This document shows positions 50,060 through 59,683 of a DNA stretch of 64,000 nt, in pieces (position 1 is the stretch's first letter; each line of letters starts with the position of its first letter). Under the pieces are notes generated by a model. It ran no database searches, was not told where the DNA came from, and saw only the letters and a program-made list of their open reading frames with translations. The DNA comes from Viola odorata (lineage: Eukaryota; Streptophyta; Magnoliopsida; Malpighiales; Violaceae). The DNA lies in contig OY829539.1 of NCBI GenBank assembly GCA_963691705.1, forward strand, positions 57,200,327 through 57,264,326. Direction: 5' to 3'. The translations under genes were made by a program, and so were the position numbers.

Positions 50060-50178
50060 GTACTCAAGTCTACCAAGAGCAAGAGGAGCCTGAGTAGCTA
50101 CTGCCGGATTGGGTGTTTCGTTTACCATTGTTGCACTGTGCTGATCAGTGGCTCCTACCTCTTCGGATTCTCCAAACT
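50060..50178 (-). pseudogene. LINE ORF1 fragment between element B and a solo LTR
   Basis: 119 bp of LINE sequence that continues 21104 leftward and 51613 rightward once the insertions are removed. Too short for a domain call by itself. The identity follows from its position and from continuity across both target duplications. Confidence 0.75.
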
Positions 50179-51607
50179 TGACGTGTTGTCGAGACACCTC
50201 AAAATTAATAATAAAACCTGCAACAAATGCACAAATAAACTGTGTATAGTGATACAGGGTCGATCCACAAGGACTAAGGTGAACACTGTCTTGTGTTGTG
50301 TGGCAAGGGCAAACAGATCAGAACAGTAACAAGTAAAGGAAGGATTTTCAAGAGTTGGTTGATTAATATCTAACAAAGCAATAATAGACAGTAATAAACT
50401 AAGTAATAAATCAATAAAGGGAGGAGTTCCTAGTAGGAATCTATCTCGGGTTCCTTTCAAGGTTAGTCGGTCATCGGTGCAATGATCTTCTATCCCTCGC
50501 TGATAGGCGCGCTATAGGGACCAGGTTCGTTTAGGTCCCCTACTTCCTTTCGTACGAGAAACTACTCCAAGGTACGTTTATGGAGTAGCCTTGACGCTTT
50601 GTCGTCCCCCAAGGTACGTTTATGGGAGCAATACTCAAAGGCCCATGAAGATGAAGGAAGACGCGTCCAGGGCGAGACACTCAGTACGTTCGAGGCTCTA
50701 CCCTGATTACTTACTTAACCCAATCAGATGGGACCAGCAACCTGATGACTCTGATTGGTCGTCTACTTTACCCTGCAGCTTCGCGTTAGTTATAACAACA
50801 GGGATGACATTAATTGTCTAGGCCTAGCAGCTCGTTGGCCAGACTTGCAAACAGCCCTAGCAGATTTGACAAGAAATCGTTAAATAATTAAATACCGACC
50901 AAGGATATATTAATTTCAATTCGACCTCACAGCCTTCTTAAGCAACCTTTGATGATCCTACCAAGAACAAATAAGTTTAGCCACTTATATTAAAATTAAA
51001 ATAAATAAAATAAATAAATTACATCAAAGAAGAAGAAGGGAATGAGAAAACTCTTTATTATTGCCGGCCGGAGCAAAGCTCCGGTTTATTGAATGGAAAA
51101 CAGAGAGTTATGGTCGCGGCTGCCAACTCCAGAAAGTGGAAGATGAAAGATTGAGAGAATAATGCCAAACCCTAAAGCTAAAGGGTTTATAAAAGAAAAT
51201 TACAAAAAGGGAAAATCCTAAAATGGAAATTAATTAAAAGGGAAATCCTAGTTTAATTGGAGTTGATCTTGGAATATTTTCTTGCCAAAACGGGAGAGAT
51301 CTGGATTAATTGGAGAGAATCAGCGGATTTCCTTCTTTAAAAAGAAGTTTCCTTGTTCGTTCTTGGCCAGTTGTCGTTGTCTGCACATAAATGCAGGGCA
51401 AGCCGCTGCCTGCATGTTGTCTGCCAACTGCTGCTAGGCCTCGCTGCTCAAGTCCGTCCAGAATCCATGAAAAATGCATCTTTTCGATATTTCCTTTCCA
51501 TGAGCTCTGATCTATAAAATAGTAGGAAAACAAGAGGAGATCAGTAGCAACATGCCCAAAAAGGGCTAGAAAAGGAATGGGGAATTAGTACAAAATGTAG
51601 CATATCA
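50179..51607 (-). mobile_element. Solo LTR with perfect AAACT target duplication
   Basis: Read on the minus strand it starts TGATATGCTAC and ends ACAACACGTCA. The flanks are AAACT at 50174-50178 and again at 51608-51612. It shares wording with the LTR fragment at 58734 (for example TAGTCGGTCATCGGTGCAA and AAGGTACGTTTATGGG), so both are one Athila-type family distinct from element B. Confidence 0.92.
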
Positions 51608-51902
51608 AAACTCATCGTCATCCAACCCCCCTTCGGAGTCCTCCTCATCCACTTGTACCCCAATCATCCAATCGAGGTTGGAAATCACCCCCTGCATAGG
51701 TTCCTCGTGACAATTCACATTTGTCATTATGTGCCCTGTCTTAACCCGAATATCCTCGCAGACATGTATCTTGTCTGTCACGATTAACAATCTCGCTACA
51801 TCAAACCGTTTACGGGCAAGTGTATTGTCATCCACCGCCACTAATTTTCCCATCTTCACTCCTAGCTTCTCGAATGTCTCGTACCCCAACAGTGAACTGG
51901 GA
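51608..51902 (-). pseudogene. LINE ORF1 C-terminal fragment, 5' end of the truncated LINE
   Basis: The minus-strand frame GYETFEKLGVKMGKLVAVDD, then RKRFDVARLLIVT, is the conserved region of plant LINE ORF1 proteins (RNA-binding gag-like). It ends in an acidic tail (DEEDSEGGLDDDEF). The N-terminal part is missing because the LINE is 5'-truncated at the junction with the host repeat. Confidence 0.85.
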
Positions 51903-52868
51903 TTGCTGATGTTTATACATAGGAAGAAAATTAAGTATTATATTTAGAGGTAGTCGGCAGCCGTCTTAATAGTCATAATAGTATACTATTTATCAATAAT
52001 CTCAATAATTCACATTGCACACCCACTTTGCTAATAATAATTGGCATTGCGCGAAATAACAAATGGAAATGACAAAATAAATGTAGCTTTCTTAGCCCCC
52101 ACAAATACAATAAAAAACAATGGTTAGTTGATTGATTTGATTGATTGTCGTTTATGATCGCATCTCTGTGAACCAAACAAAAGGAAATCCAAATTTTAAG
52201 ATACGCATGTAGTACGTCCGTCCGTACATTACTACTGAGATACGCATGTAGTACGTCCGTCCGTACATTACTACTAACACTAACATAATTTAAATTTTAA
52301 GATACGCATGTAAACGTCATTTTCCTATTAAATATTACTGTATATATTACTTAACTTTTTAGTGTTTGATTTACTTTTTATTACGGTTTCAGAAAGACAT
52401 TTAATGGAGGATAGAAAGAGTATTATGTAATAATAAAAAACTTTAAATTATGTTAGTGTTAGTGAAAACTTTTTTTTAAAGAGCAATAGTAGTGAAAATT
52501 AAAGGGAAATACCACAAATACAATAGTTAGGTGAATAATAGCTCTCGTGAAAAATGAAGAAAAATACATTAAAAAAGTTATCATTTTTGGAGCTGGATGA
52601 TGCTCCAATAAATAGAGAGAACATTAGGAAGACTGAAAAATAGAATCTAAGTGATATGATATCAAAATTGGATAGTAATTTAGTACGTTAAGGACGCACA
52701 TTCCTTTTTTGCTCATCTTTATCTTGATGGGAGGAAACTAAAATTCTGATTTTTTATTGAATAATATTTTGAATAAATCTTAAATGATCCCCAAAAAAGC
52801 TTGATGCGAATAAATGGATTTTTATTCTACGCTTGCGAGCTATATATCTTCGTTTAATTATTTAATAA
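51903..52868. repeat. Remainder of host tandem repeat unit 1
   Basis: It continues the unit begun at 13886. It includes the stretch GGTAGTCGGCAGCCGTC at about 51951, the MITE-free site GTATACTATTTATCAA near 51990, and AATACCACAAATACAATAGTTAGG near 52508, all repeated in unit 2. No gene is seen. Confidence 0.92.
52200..52275. repeat. 39-bp tandem duplication
   Basis: GATACGCATGTAGTACGTCC...CATTACTACT occurs at 52200 and again at 52239. It is present only in unit 1 and replaces the start of a Stowaway-like segment still seen in unit 2 at 53362. Confidence 0.9.
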
Positions 52869-53027
52869 TTTCACATAACTAGATAGGAATTTTGATAAGT
52901 ATATGAAACTACATATAACAAATAAAAGTTTAGGAGAACTATTATTGCTGATGTTTATACATAGGAGGAAAATTAAGTATTATATTTAGAGGTAGTCGGC
53001 AGCCCACTTAATAGCCATAATAGTATA

Positions 53028-53154
53028 CTCCCTCCGTCTATAAATAATGGACGTTTTGTTACTTTTTGTTACTGTACACATTACTTGACTTTTTAGTGTT
53101 TAAACTACTTTTTATTACTATTTCAAAGCGACAATTATTAAAGAATAGAGGGAG
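53028..53154. mobile_element. Stowaway MITE with TA target duplication
   Basis: 127 bp, starting CTCCCTCCGTC and ending GAGGGAG, flanked by TA. Unit 1 of the host repeat has the empty site (GTATACTATTTATCAA at about 51990), so insertion occurred after the units duplicated. Non-autonomous; it would be moved by a Tc1/mariner transposase. Confidence 0.93.
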
Positions 53155-53361
53155 TACTATTTATCAACAATCTCAATAATTCACATTGCACACCCACTTT
53201 GCTAATAATAATTGGCATTGCAGAAATAACAAAATAAATGTAGTTTTCTTAGCCCCACAAATACAATAAAAAACAATGGCTAGTTGATTGATTTGATTGA
53301 TTGTCGTTTATGATATGCATGCATACAATATTTATTTTTGTGTTCATTAATATATGCAGTA

Positions 53362-53460
53362 CTCCCTTCGTTCACCTTTAAACGTCATTTTCCTACTAAA
53401 TGTACATATTACTTGATTTTTTAGTGTTTATTTTACTTTTTATTACAGTTTCAAATGGAG
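53362..53460. mobile_element. Decayed Stowaway-like MITE
   Basis: About 99 bp from CTCCCTTCG to ATGGAG between TA dinucleotides, with the same internal phrases (TTACTTGATTTTTTAGTGTTT, TTACAGTTTCA) as the MITE at 53028. The equivalent place in unit 1 (about 52310-52425) holds a related copy, so this insertion predates the duplication. Confidence 0.75.
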
Positions 53461-54097
53461 TATTATGTAATAATAAAAAACTTTAAATTATGTTAGTGTT
53501 AGTGAAAACTTATTTTTAAGAGCAATAGTAGTGAAAATTAAAGGGAAATACCACAAATACAATAGTTAGGTGAATAATAGCTCTTGTGAAAAATGAAGAA
53601 AATTACATTAAGAGAATTATTAATTTTGGAGCTCAATGATGCTTTAAAGAGTCGAGAGAACATTAGGAAGACTGAAAAATAGATTCCAAGTCATATGATA
53701 TCAAAATTGGATGGTGGTGAGAGACTAGGAGATCTCTTAAGAGATCAAGGCTTCGAGCCCTTCTGAAATTTAGAAGGAAAAAAAATACTAATTTCCTTTA
53801 TTGCTAATCTCTATCTAGATGGGAGGAAACCAAATCTCTGATTTTTTGTTGAATAACATTTCGAGTAAGTCTCAAAATGAGCCCCGCGAAAAATTTATGC
53901 GAATAAATAGTTTTTTTTTTCTTACACTTTTGAGCTATATATCCTCATTTAATTATTTAATAATTTCACATAGCTAGATGAGAATTTTGATAAATATATG
54001 AAACTAAAGATAATAAATAAAATTATAGGGGAACTATTATTAGTAATGTTTATATATATATGAAGAAAGTATTATATTAGAGGTAGTCGACAACCGT

Positions 54098-54870
54098 CAC
54101 TACAAAAAAAAACTGCTTATTTTTTAAGGAGGTTTCAGTCGGAAAAATTGGAAATTACATCGGAAATGAAAGATTTCGACCAAATTTCATCAGAAATTCT
54201 CCGTCACAATTCGGTATATAGAAGGCTTAGTTTCTTTACCAAAAAAATGGTCGGAAAAATCTTACTAAGGAATTTCTACGGACACCGTCGAAAAGAATAT
54301 CCGTCGAAAAAAATTAGATTTCTGGAACACGTTTCGACGAAGACATTCGGTCGAAAATTTGAGATTTTTCGAATGAAATTTCCATCGCAAACCTTTCCGA
54401 CCGAAATTCCGTCGAAAATATCAAGATATTTCAAAGCTATGGCGACAATAATTTCAAGATATCCCGACAATATGTTAAATCTATTGCAGCCACAATTCTT
54501 CATTGCTATATGTTTCCGACTAAAATTCCGTCGAAAATATCAAGATATTTTGAAGCTATTGCGACAATAATTTCAAGCTATCGCGACAATATGTAAATCT
54601 ATTGCAGCCATAATTCTTCGTTGCTATATATTTCCGACCGAAATTTGGTCGAAAATATCAAGGTCATTTGAAACTATCGCGGCAAACATTTTCCGTTGTA
54701 CAATGTTTTGACCGAAATTTGGTCAAAAATTGTGTCGGTTGAAAATTATTCCAGTGGAAATTTTTTCGGTAGTTAATGTTTCCGACCAAAGTTTGGTCAA
54801 AAAATTTCCAGTAGGAAAATATTTTCGATCGAGTCTCAGTCGAAATTATTTTAATTTGCGAAGTTTATTA
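54098..54870. mobile_element. CACTA (En/Spm-like) transposon terminus with subterminal repeats
   Basis: CACTACAAAAAAAAACTGC at 54098 is the classic CACTA terminal sequence, interrupting host repeat unit 3. The following 770 bp carries many short TTTCCGACCGAAAT / GTCGAAAA motifs on both strands, including a ~118-bp tandem unit at about 54394, 54513 and 54631 ending TCTATTGCAGCCA. Such arrays bind the transposase in this family. I do not find the opposite terminus (TTTTGTAGTG) in the window, so the element is truncated or continues past 64000. The long open frame 54148-54570 is repeat, not gene. Confidence 0.85.
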
Positions 54871-55549
54871 GGTTCGAGCGTGACTCGAATATAAAAATTA
54901 ACAAAAGCAAACATTAGTGGAGCCAAGAACAGATAATGTAAAGAATCTTCTAGATTTCCACTTACTAGAAATTGATTGAAATGACACAAGTAGCTTGTTT
55001 TAAATAGCAAAAGTTCTATTTTACAGCAGGACTAGTCCACCCATTTAAAAAGCTCTCACTCCTATCCACCACTACTGAGCTTCATACCTATGCTCCGACT
55101 TTTCAAGCCTGTCCACTACACGGCTTCATCATTATCCCATTCTCCGACTTTTACAGCAGGCAAAACATTTGAGAAGATGCTTTCACACGCAGATATAAAT
55201 CTCTATCTGTGCCTTCAACATGTTATGATAAACCTAGTCCTCTAACTTAGATCAGCTCAAGTATCTGAGTTTTTCTCAATGCCCAGTAGAGCTTAGTCTT
55301 TACGATTGCTACCCAACAAAATTTTCCACCATCTTTAAACATGACCAGATCACTTATGAACAGTATGGCATCAAATGTTTAAGGTATTTGGCACACTATG
55401 CTTGGTATTTTCTTATAATTGAAACACCAATATGGATCAATCAGCAGTTCTAGGCACTACAACTACTTTTACAAAACTAAATAGTTTTTAGAAATCATAA
55501 TGATAAACAGAAGGCAACTGCCTCTAGTTTGAAAGTGGTATACACGCAC
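54871..55549. other. Unassigned stretch, possibly CACTA interior
   Basis: No domain-bearing frame. GC is more balanced than in the host repeat, and phrases such as TCCGACTTTTCAAGCCTGTCC and TCTCCGACTTTTACAGCAGGC recur about 55095 and 55142. It could be intron or untranslated sequence belonging with the exon-like block that follows. Confidence 0.4.
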
Positions 55550-55622
55550 CTGTAAGGCAGCTAATTGGGAAGCAATAACTTCAACCTTCTTCGAATAATC
55601 ATTCAACTTAGCCTTTTGCACC
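55550..55622 (-). pseudogene. Isolated exon-like block coding a short helix
   Basis: Between a CCACAG acceptor and a CAG/GTGCGT donor the minus strand codes VQKAKLNDYSKKVEVIASQL and AALQ, 73 bp, with strongly helical, coiled-coil-like sequence. No neighbouring exons are recognised on either side. I cannot name the parent gene. It may be a host exon captured by the CACTA element or a remnant of a disrupted gene. Confidence 0.4.
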
Positions 55623-56133
55623 CTGTGGAAAGTGGAAACAGGTCCAAAACCGAATTTCATATATGAAAAGATGATAATGGTATAAATTTAATTTTGCAAA
55701 GAAATCATGGTTACATAAGCCATCCGTTGTTCTCTCATCACCCACTTGTTCCAATTGTTCTCTTAGCTTAGAAATTGGGATAATGCAAAAATTGGTACCT
55801 GTACAAACATTGTTTGATTGTTTTCATACCTCAGGTCTAATTTGTTTTTAAAAGATACCTGTACATTAACAAAAAGTCACATTTGGTACCTTAACCTAAC
55901 GCCGTCCAACTTTCACCGTTAACTGTCCTACGTGGCACGCCACGTCGGATACGGCTGACATGACGTGCCACGTAGGACAGATCTGACCCGATTCTTTTCC
56001 CACGGGTCGGATAAGTGGGTTTTCCAACCCGGTATGAAACGACGTCGTTTTTTGCCAGGTATGAATGACGCGTCGTTCATGATTAAAATGAACGACACGT
56101 CATTCATATTAAGCTTCATCATGCTCCCATCAA

Positions 56134-56204
56134 GGGAATTCCTAGAATCAAACTCGGGACCTCTCGCACCCTATGCGAGAATCATACCACTAGACCAAAT
56201 TCCC
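56134..56204 (-). pseudogene. tRNA-Pro(AGG)-like sequence, left arm copy
   Basis: The minus strand reads TTTGGTCTAGTGGTATGATT (D-arm region), then an anticodon stem CTCGC/GCGAG around a loop ATAGGGT with anticodon AGG. The T-arm has one mismatch (TTTGATTCTAGG). The acceptor GGGAATT/AATTCCC pairs 7 of 7 but differs from the usual GGGCATT. It is embedded in a repeat and mirrored, so it is probably not a working gene. Confidence 0.8.
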
Positions 56205-57204
56205 TTGATGTGCTATCATTGATTACTACAGAAATTTATTCTGTGATTTCTGATTTTTGCTGAAAAAATATATTACACCAAAACCCTACTCCAAAATAAT
56301 ATAAATAAATTAAAAAAATCAAAAAATATGTAAAAATTGAAAAAAAATGTAAAAATTCACAAAAATAATTGTAAACATTCCAAAAATAATTGGAAAAATA
56401 TATTACTCCAAAACCCTTCCCATTACCGCACCCTTTCCTTAGTTCTCAACCCTAGACCGCCCCACCTTTCTCTCACTTCTCTTCGATTTGGTGAGTAGCT
56501 TTTGATGTTCATCTCTTAAAATTTTCAAAAAATGTTAAAATTTTTAAAAAAATTGTAAAAAATCCAAAAAAAAATTAATTAATCTAAAAATTCAGAAAAA
56601 ATATAAAAATTCTAAAAAGATGTAAAAAATTCCAAAAAAAATTTAATTAATCTAAAAATCAAGAAAAATGTAAAAATTCCAAAACAATGTAATAATTCAA
56701 AAAACTTGTACAAATTCCAAAACAAATATACAAATTCTCAAAAAAATATAAAAAATCCCAAAAAAAATTAAATATGTACAATTAATTATTTTTTGCAATT
56801 TTTTGGATTTTTAGATTAATTAATTTTATTTTGGAATTTTAACATCTTTCTGGATTTTTAGGTTAATTTCAAATTTTACATTTTTTTGGAGTTATTACAT
56901 TTTTTTGTTTTTTTTGGAATTTGTACAATTTTTTTGGATTTTTAGATTAATTAATTATTTTTTAGAATTTGTACATTGTTTTTGGAATTATTACATTTTT
57001 TGAAATTTTTTAATTTTTTCTGGATTTTTAGATTAATTAATTGTTTTTTGGAATTTTTACAATTATTTTTGTGAATTTTTACATTTTTTAATTTTTTAAT
57101 TTAATTATATTATTTTGGAGTAGGGTTTTGGAGTAATATATTTTTTCAGGAAAAATCAAGAATCACACAATAAATATCGGTAGTAATCAATGATAGCACA
57201 TCAA

Positions 57205-57276
57205 GAGAATTTGGTCTAGTGGTATGATTCTCGCATAGGTTGTGAGAGGTCCCGAGTTCGATTCTCGGAATTCCCT
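57205..57276 (+). pseudogene. tRNA-Pro(AGG)-like sequence, right arm copy
   Basis: This is the inverted partner of 56134-56204. D-arm TTGGTCTAGTGG, anticodon loop ATAGGTT with AGG, anticodon stem weakened (TCTCGC/GTGAGA), T-arm perfect (CCGAG TTCGATT CTCGG). The acceptor 5' strand GAGAATT pairs 6 of 7 with AATTCCC. Internal A and B box sequences are well preserved, so RNA polymerase III could still initiate. Confidence 0.82.
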
Positions 57277-57632
57277 TGATGGGAGCATGATGAAGCTTAA
57301 TATGAATGACGTGTTGTTCATTTTAATCATGAACGACGCGTCGTTCATACCTAGCCAAAAACGACGTCGTTTCATACCGGGTTAGAAAACCCACTTATCC
57401 GACCCGTGGGAAAAGAACCGGGTCAGATTTGCCCTACGTGGCACGCCACGTCAGCCGTATCCGACGTGGCGTGCCACGTAGGACAGTTAACGGTGAAAGT
57501 TGGACGGCGTTAGGTTAAGGTACCAAATGTGACATTTTGTTAATGTACAGGTATCTTTTAAAAGCAAATTAGACCTGAGGTATGAAAACAATCAAACAAT
57601 GTTTGTACAGGTACCAATTTTTGCATTATCCC

Positions 57633-57975
57633 AATTTTTATTACTTTTTTTTGTGTTTAAAATGTGGGACGTCAACTATATTTTTAAAATTTGCGTATGA
57701 ACTATAATTGTCTACCAATAAATTAGTAAAAAAATGCAACAAAAAAGTATATAGTTAATAATAATATTATAAATTATAAACTTTTATGATTTTAAGTTAT
57801 GATTTTACTTCAATTTTTTGCGTCCAGATAAAATCTTAATTTTAACAACCTTGTATATGTATATGATTCATACAAGATCTTATTTAGATCGTTAAACTTG
57901 AATATGTAAATCCAAATCTTTTGTGCAACTTTCAAGATTTGAACTAAAAAAAACGTAAAATGTATAAAAGTATTC
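57633..57975. other. AT-rich 3' flank of the transporter exon
   Basis: 343 bp without a gene. It is likely the 3' untranslated and downstream region of the minus-strand transporter. Confidence 0.5.
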
Positions 57976-58497
57976 CTACTTGGAATCGTTTATAGCTTGA
58001 ACAATGGAGGAATATGTGCCCATCACCCCAACGGAAACTGCTGTAACCATTATCAGCACAATTGAAACAAGCTCAACTCCGCATTTCCTATAAACCTCAA
58101 AAATCTTCAAGTAGCTAAGGCAAGGGAGCAGGAATGAAACAACCATGACGAAAACCGCCCCAGTTAGCGAAGCGACGGATTGAAAAGATGGAAATATGAT
58201 GGCGAAAACCGCGGTACTAACTAGTAATCCTATTCTGATCACAACACCAACTGCTTTACAGTTCTGATAAATGAGAGGCAGTTGGGTCTCAATTGCAGCA
58301 GCAATTGGTGTTATGAGCAATGCATATTTAAAAACTGGAACTGCCAAGATCGTGTATATTGCTATCTTCGAGCTAACCTTGTCAGTAGGGAGATTTAGGG
58401 TTACCTGCGACTGCACATCCTTGCCGTACATAAGGTAGCCTAAAACCGCCATGAAAAAATAAACACTTGTAGATGCAACAAAACTTATAAGTATGAC
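57976..58497 (-). CDS. Last exon of an AVT1-like vacuolar amino acid transporter
   Basis: The exon starts after a CTGCAG acceptor with VILISFVASTSVYFFMAVLG and ends with AINDSK and a TAG at 57976, 173 codons. It matches the C-terminal third of plant AVT1-type members of the amino acid/auxin permease (AAAP) family: MYGKDVQSQVTLNLP, a segment after SKIAIYT, then four to five hydrophobic spans with ITPIAAAIETQLP between them. These proteins exchange neutral amino acids and protons across the tonoplast. The frame is clean. The preceding exons are not found in the 236 bp before the LTR insertion at 58734, so they are beyond the window or lost. It could be a gene with a giant transposon-filled intron or a dead 3' fragment. 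Confidence 0.9.
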   Translation of the reverse strand, partial: VILISFVASTSVYFFMAVLGYLMYGKDVQSQVTLNLPTDKVSSKIAIYTILAVPVFKYALLITPIAAAIETQLPLIYQNCKAVGVVIRIGLLVSTAVFAIIFPSFQSVASLTGAVFVMVVSFLLPCLSYLKIFEVYRKCGVELVSIVLIMVTAVSVGVMGTYSSIVQAINDSK

Positions 58498-58733
58498 CTG
58501 CAGATCAAAACAGAGGAAAAATTGCATTAATCGACTAGTTATTTCATGGAACATGTAATGGAATGTAACCAGGCCACATAGTTGTTAAAATCTCGATCCG
58601 ACCCTCATATCTCTTTGATTTCATCAATGTTAAAGAGCCATAGTTCATTAATACAATTCTCTTCTATGCATATGAAGCTATAAAACAACTGATTAATGCA
58701 TATCTTATGGAAAATTGAAAGTGACTAACTTAC
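58498..58733. other. Intron part of the transporter gene
   Basis: It begins at the splice acceptor side of the last exon and runs to the LTR insertion. No exon is seen. Confidence 0.55.
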
Positions 58734-59683
58734 TGACGCGCCGTCGAAACGCGCGTCAAAAGTAATAGAGTATTTATAAAGTTCCTGATAGGCTAGATGC
58801 ACAAATTAATGAATATAGCAGCAAGTCAGGGTCGAACCACAGGGAAAATGAAGGACTAAATTTAATCTTGCCCTAAATGTATGATGAGGATGAAAATGCA
58901 ACAGACATAAAAGTAACACAGGGGGGGGGGGGGGGGGGGGTTGGTCGGTCTAGACGAATCTAGCCAACGATGGCAGTTGATGTTGAGACAGAGAATAAAA
59001 ATGCAAATAACAAGTAACACTAGACAAACGAAATAATTAAATAAAAAGGGAGCGAAAATAAAGCAAGCGAATATCAATAAAAATGGTAAAGACTAACAAG
59101 TGTAATAAAGATAATAACAAAGTAGGTAAAGATACTAAATCAGATAAAAGGAGAAATCTTAGCAGGGGTAGACGGCGGATTGCGTCGAGGTCTAGTCGGT
59201 CATCGGTGCAAGGATAGACTGCGTTCACGCCATAGACGTGCTATAGGAACCCTGTTTTCACGGAGATTCCCTACTTCTCTTCTTAAGAGAAGTCACTCCC
59301 AAGGTACGCTTATGGGAGAGGCCGTGACACTGTGCCCAAGGTACGCTTATGGGTCATACACACAGGCCCGTGAAGTGGAGAGAAGACACGTCTAGGGCTA
59401 GACACTGAGAAGTCTGCCCTAACCGGTTTCTTGCCCTAGCCAGATTGGACCAAACGACATGATGACTCTGGACCAGGTGCCTACTCTATTCCATGGCCTC
59501 ACGTTAGTTATTACCATGGAAATGACAATATTCATGAGAAACATGCAAATAGGTGATCAAACTACCAACAAATCTCACACGAAATGACAATAAAATGGCA
59601 AGAAAGCGGATATAACAATGAACACGTTTTAAGAACACTTTGACCTCCCAACTATCCTCTTGCAATCCTTAAAACACCCTGAC
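58734..59683 (-). mobile_element. LTR fragment of the 50179-type Athila family, interrupted by element D
   Basis: The left end TGACGCGCCGTCGAAACGCG parallels the TGACGTGTTGTCGAGACACC end of the solo LTR at 50179. Shared internal wording includes CTAGTCGGTCATCGGTGCAA and CCCAAGGTACGCTTATGGG. It stops at 59683, where the 3' LTR of element D begins, so the rest should lie beyond the window. It includes a G20 homopolymer at 58921-58940. Confidence 0.8.
58921..58940. repeat. G20 homopolymer
   Basis: Twenty consecutive G inside the LTR fragment. Confidence 0.98.

Larger units (their letters stand above)
13954..51902 (-). mobile_element. 5'-truncated L1-type LINE, split by four later insertions
   Basis: The LINE reads right to left. 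Its 3' end is an A-rich tail at about 13953-13959 (T run on the plus strand), abutting the host repeat. Its broken 5' end lies in the ORF1 C-terminus at about 51902. Surviving blocks are 13954-16753, 18046-18692, 20383-21104, 50060-50178 and 51608-51902. Removing the insertions leaves ~4.6 kb carrying the end of ORF1, then endonuclease, reverse transcriptase and the C-terminal zinc region of ORF2. Coding blocks rejoin sensibly across each insertion. No clear target-site duplication is visible. Compared with the intact repeat unit, four bases (TATT) are missing at the junction. Confidence 0.9.
52869..53950. repeat. Host tandem repeat unit 2, with two MITEs
   Basis: About 1.08 kb, starting ATTTCACATAACTAGATAGG and matching unit 1 along its length. 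A third, partial unit begins at about 53962 (TTTCACATAGCTAGATGAG) and is cut by the CACTA end at 54098. This is a tandem array of at least 2.1 units. I recognise no gene in it. Confidence 0.9.
55777..57632. mobile_element. 1.86-kb foldback element with ~600-bp inverted arms and tRNA-Pro-like cargo
   Basis: The sequence from GGGATAATGCAAAAATTGG (55777) inward to about 56375 reappears, inverted, from about 57050 to CCAATTTTTGCATTATCCC (57632). The arms hold nested palindromes: ACGTGGCACGCCACGT, AAACGACGTCGTTT and GACGCGTCGTTCATG. The centre (56376-57050) is AT-rich, itself largely mirrored (TTAATTAATCTAAAAATC on one side, its inverse on the other), with one GC-richer island at 56405-56500. Each arm carries a tRNA-Pro-like sequence. 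No transposase is encoded. The only candidate target duplication is AATT, which is palindromic and so weak evidence. It is plausibly a Mutator-like foldback MITE. Confidence 0.85.

Noticed and set aside
54148..54570. 140-codon open frame
   Set aside because: It lies in the CACTA subterminal repeats and reads only recurring short motifs.
56134..57276. Two functional tRNA-Pro genes
   Set aside because: Each copy has stem defects in a different arm and both lie in mirrored arms of a foldback repeat; kept only as tRNA-like pseudogenes.
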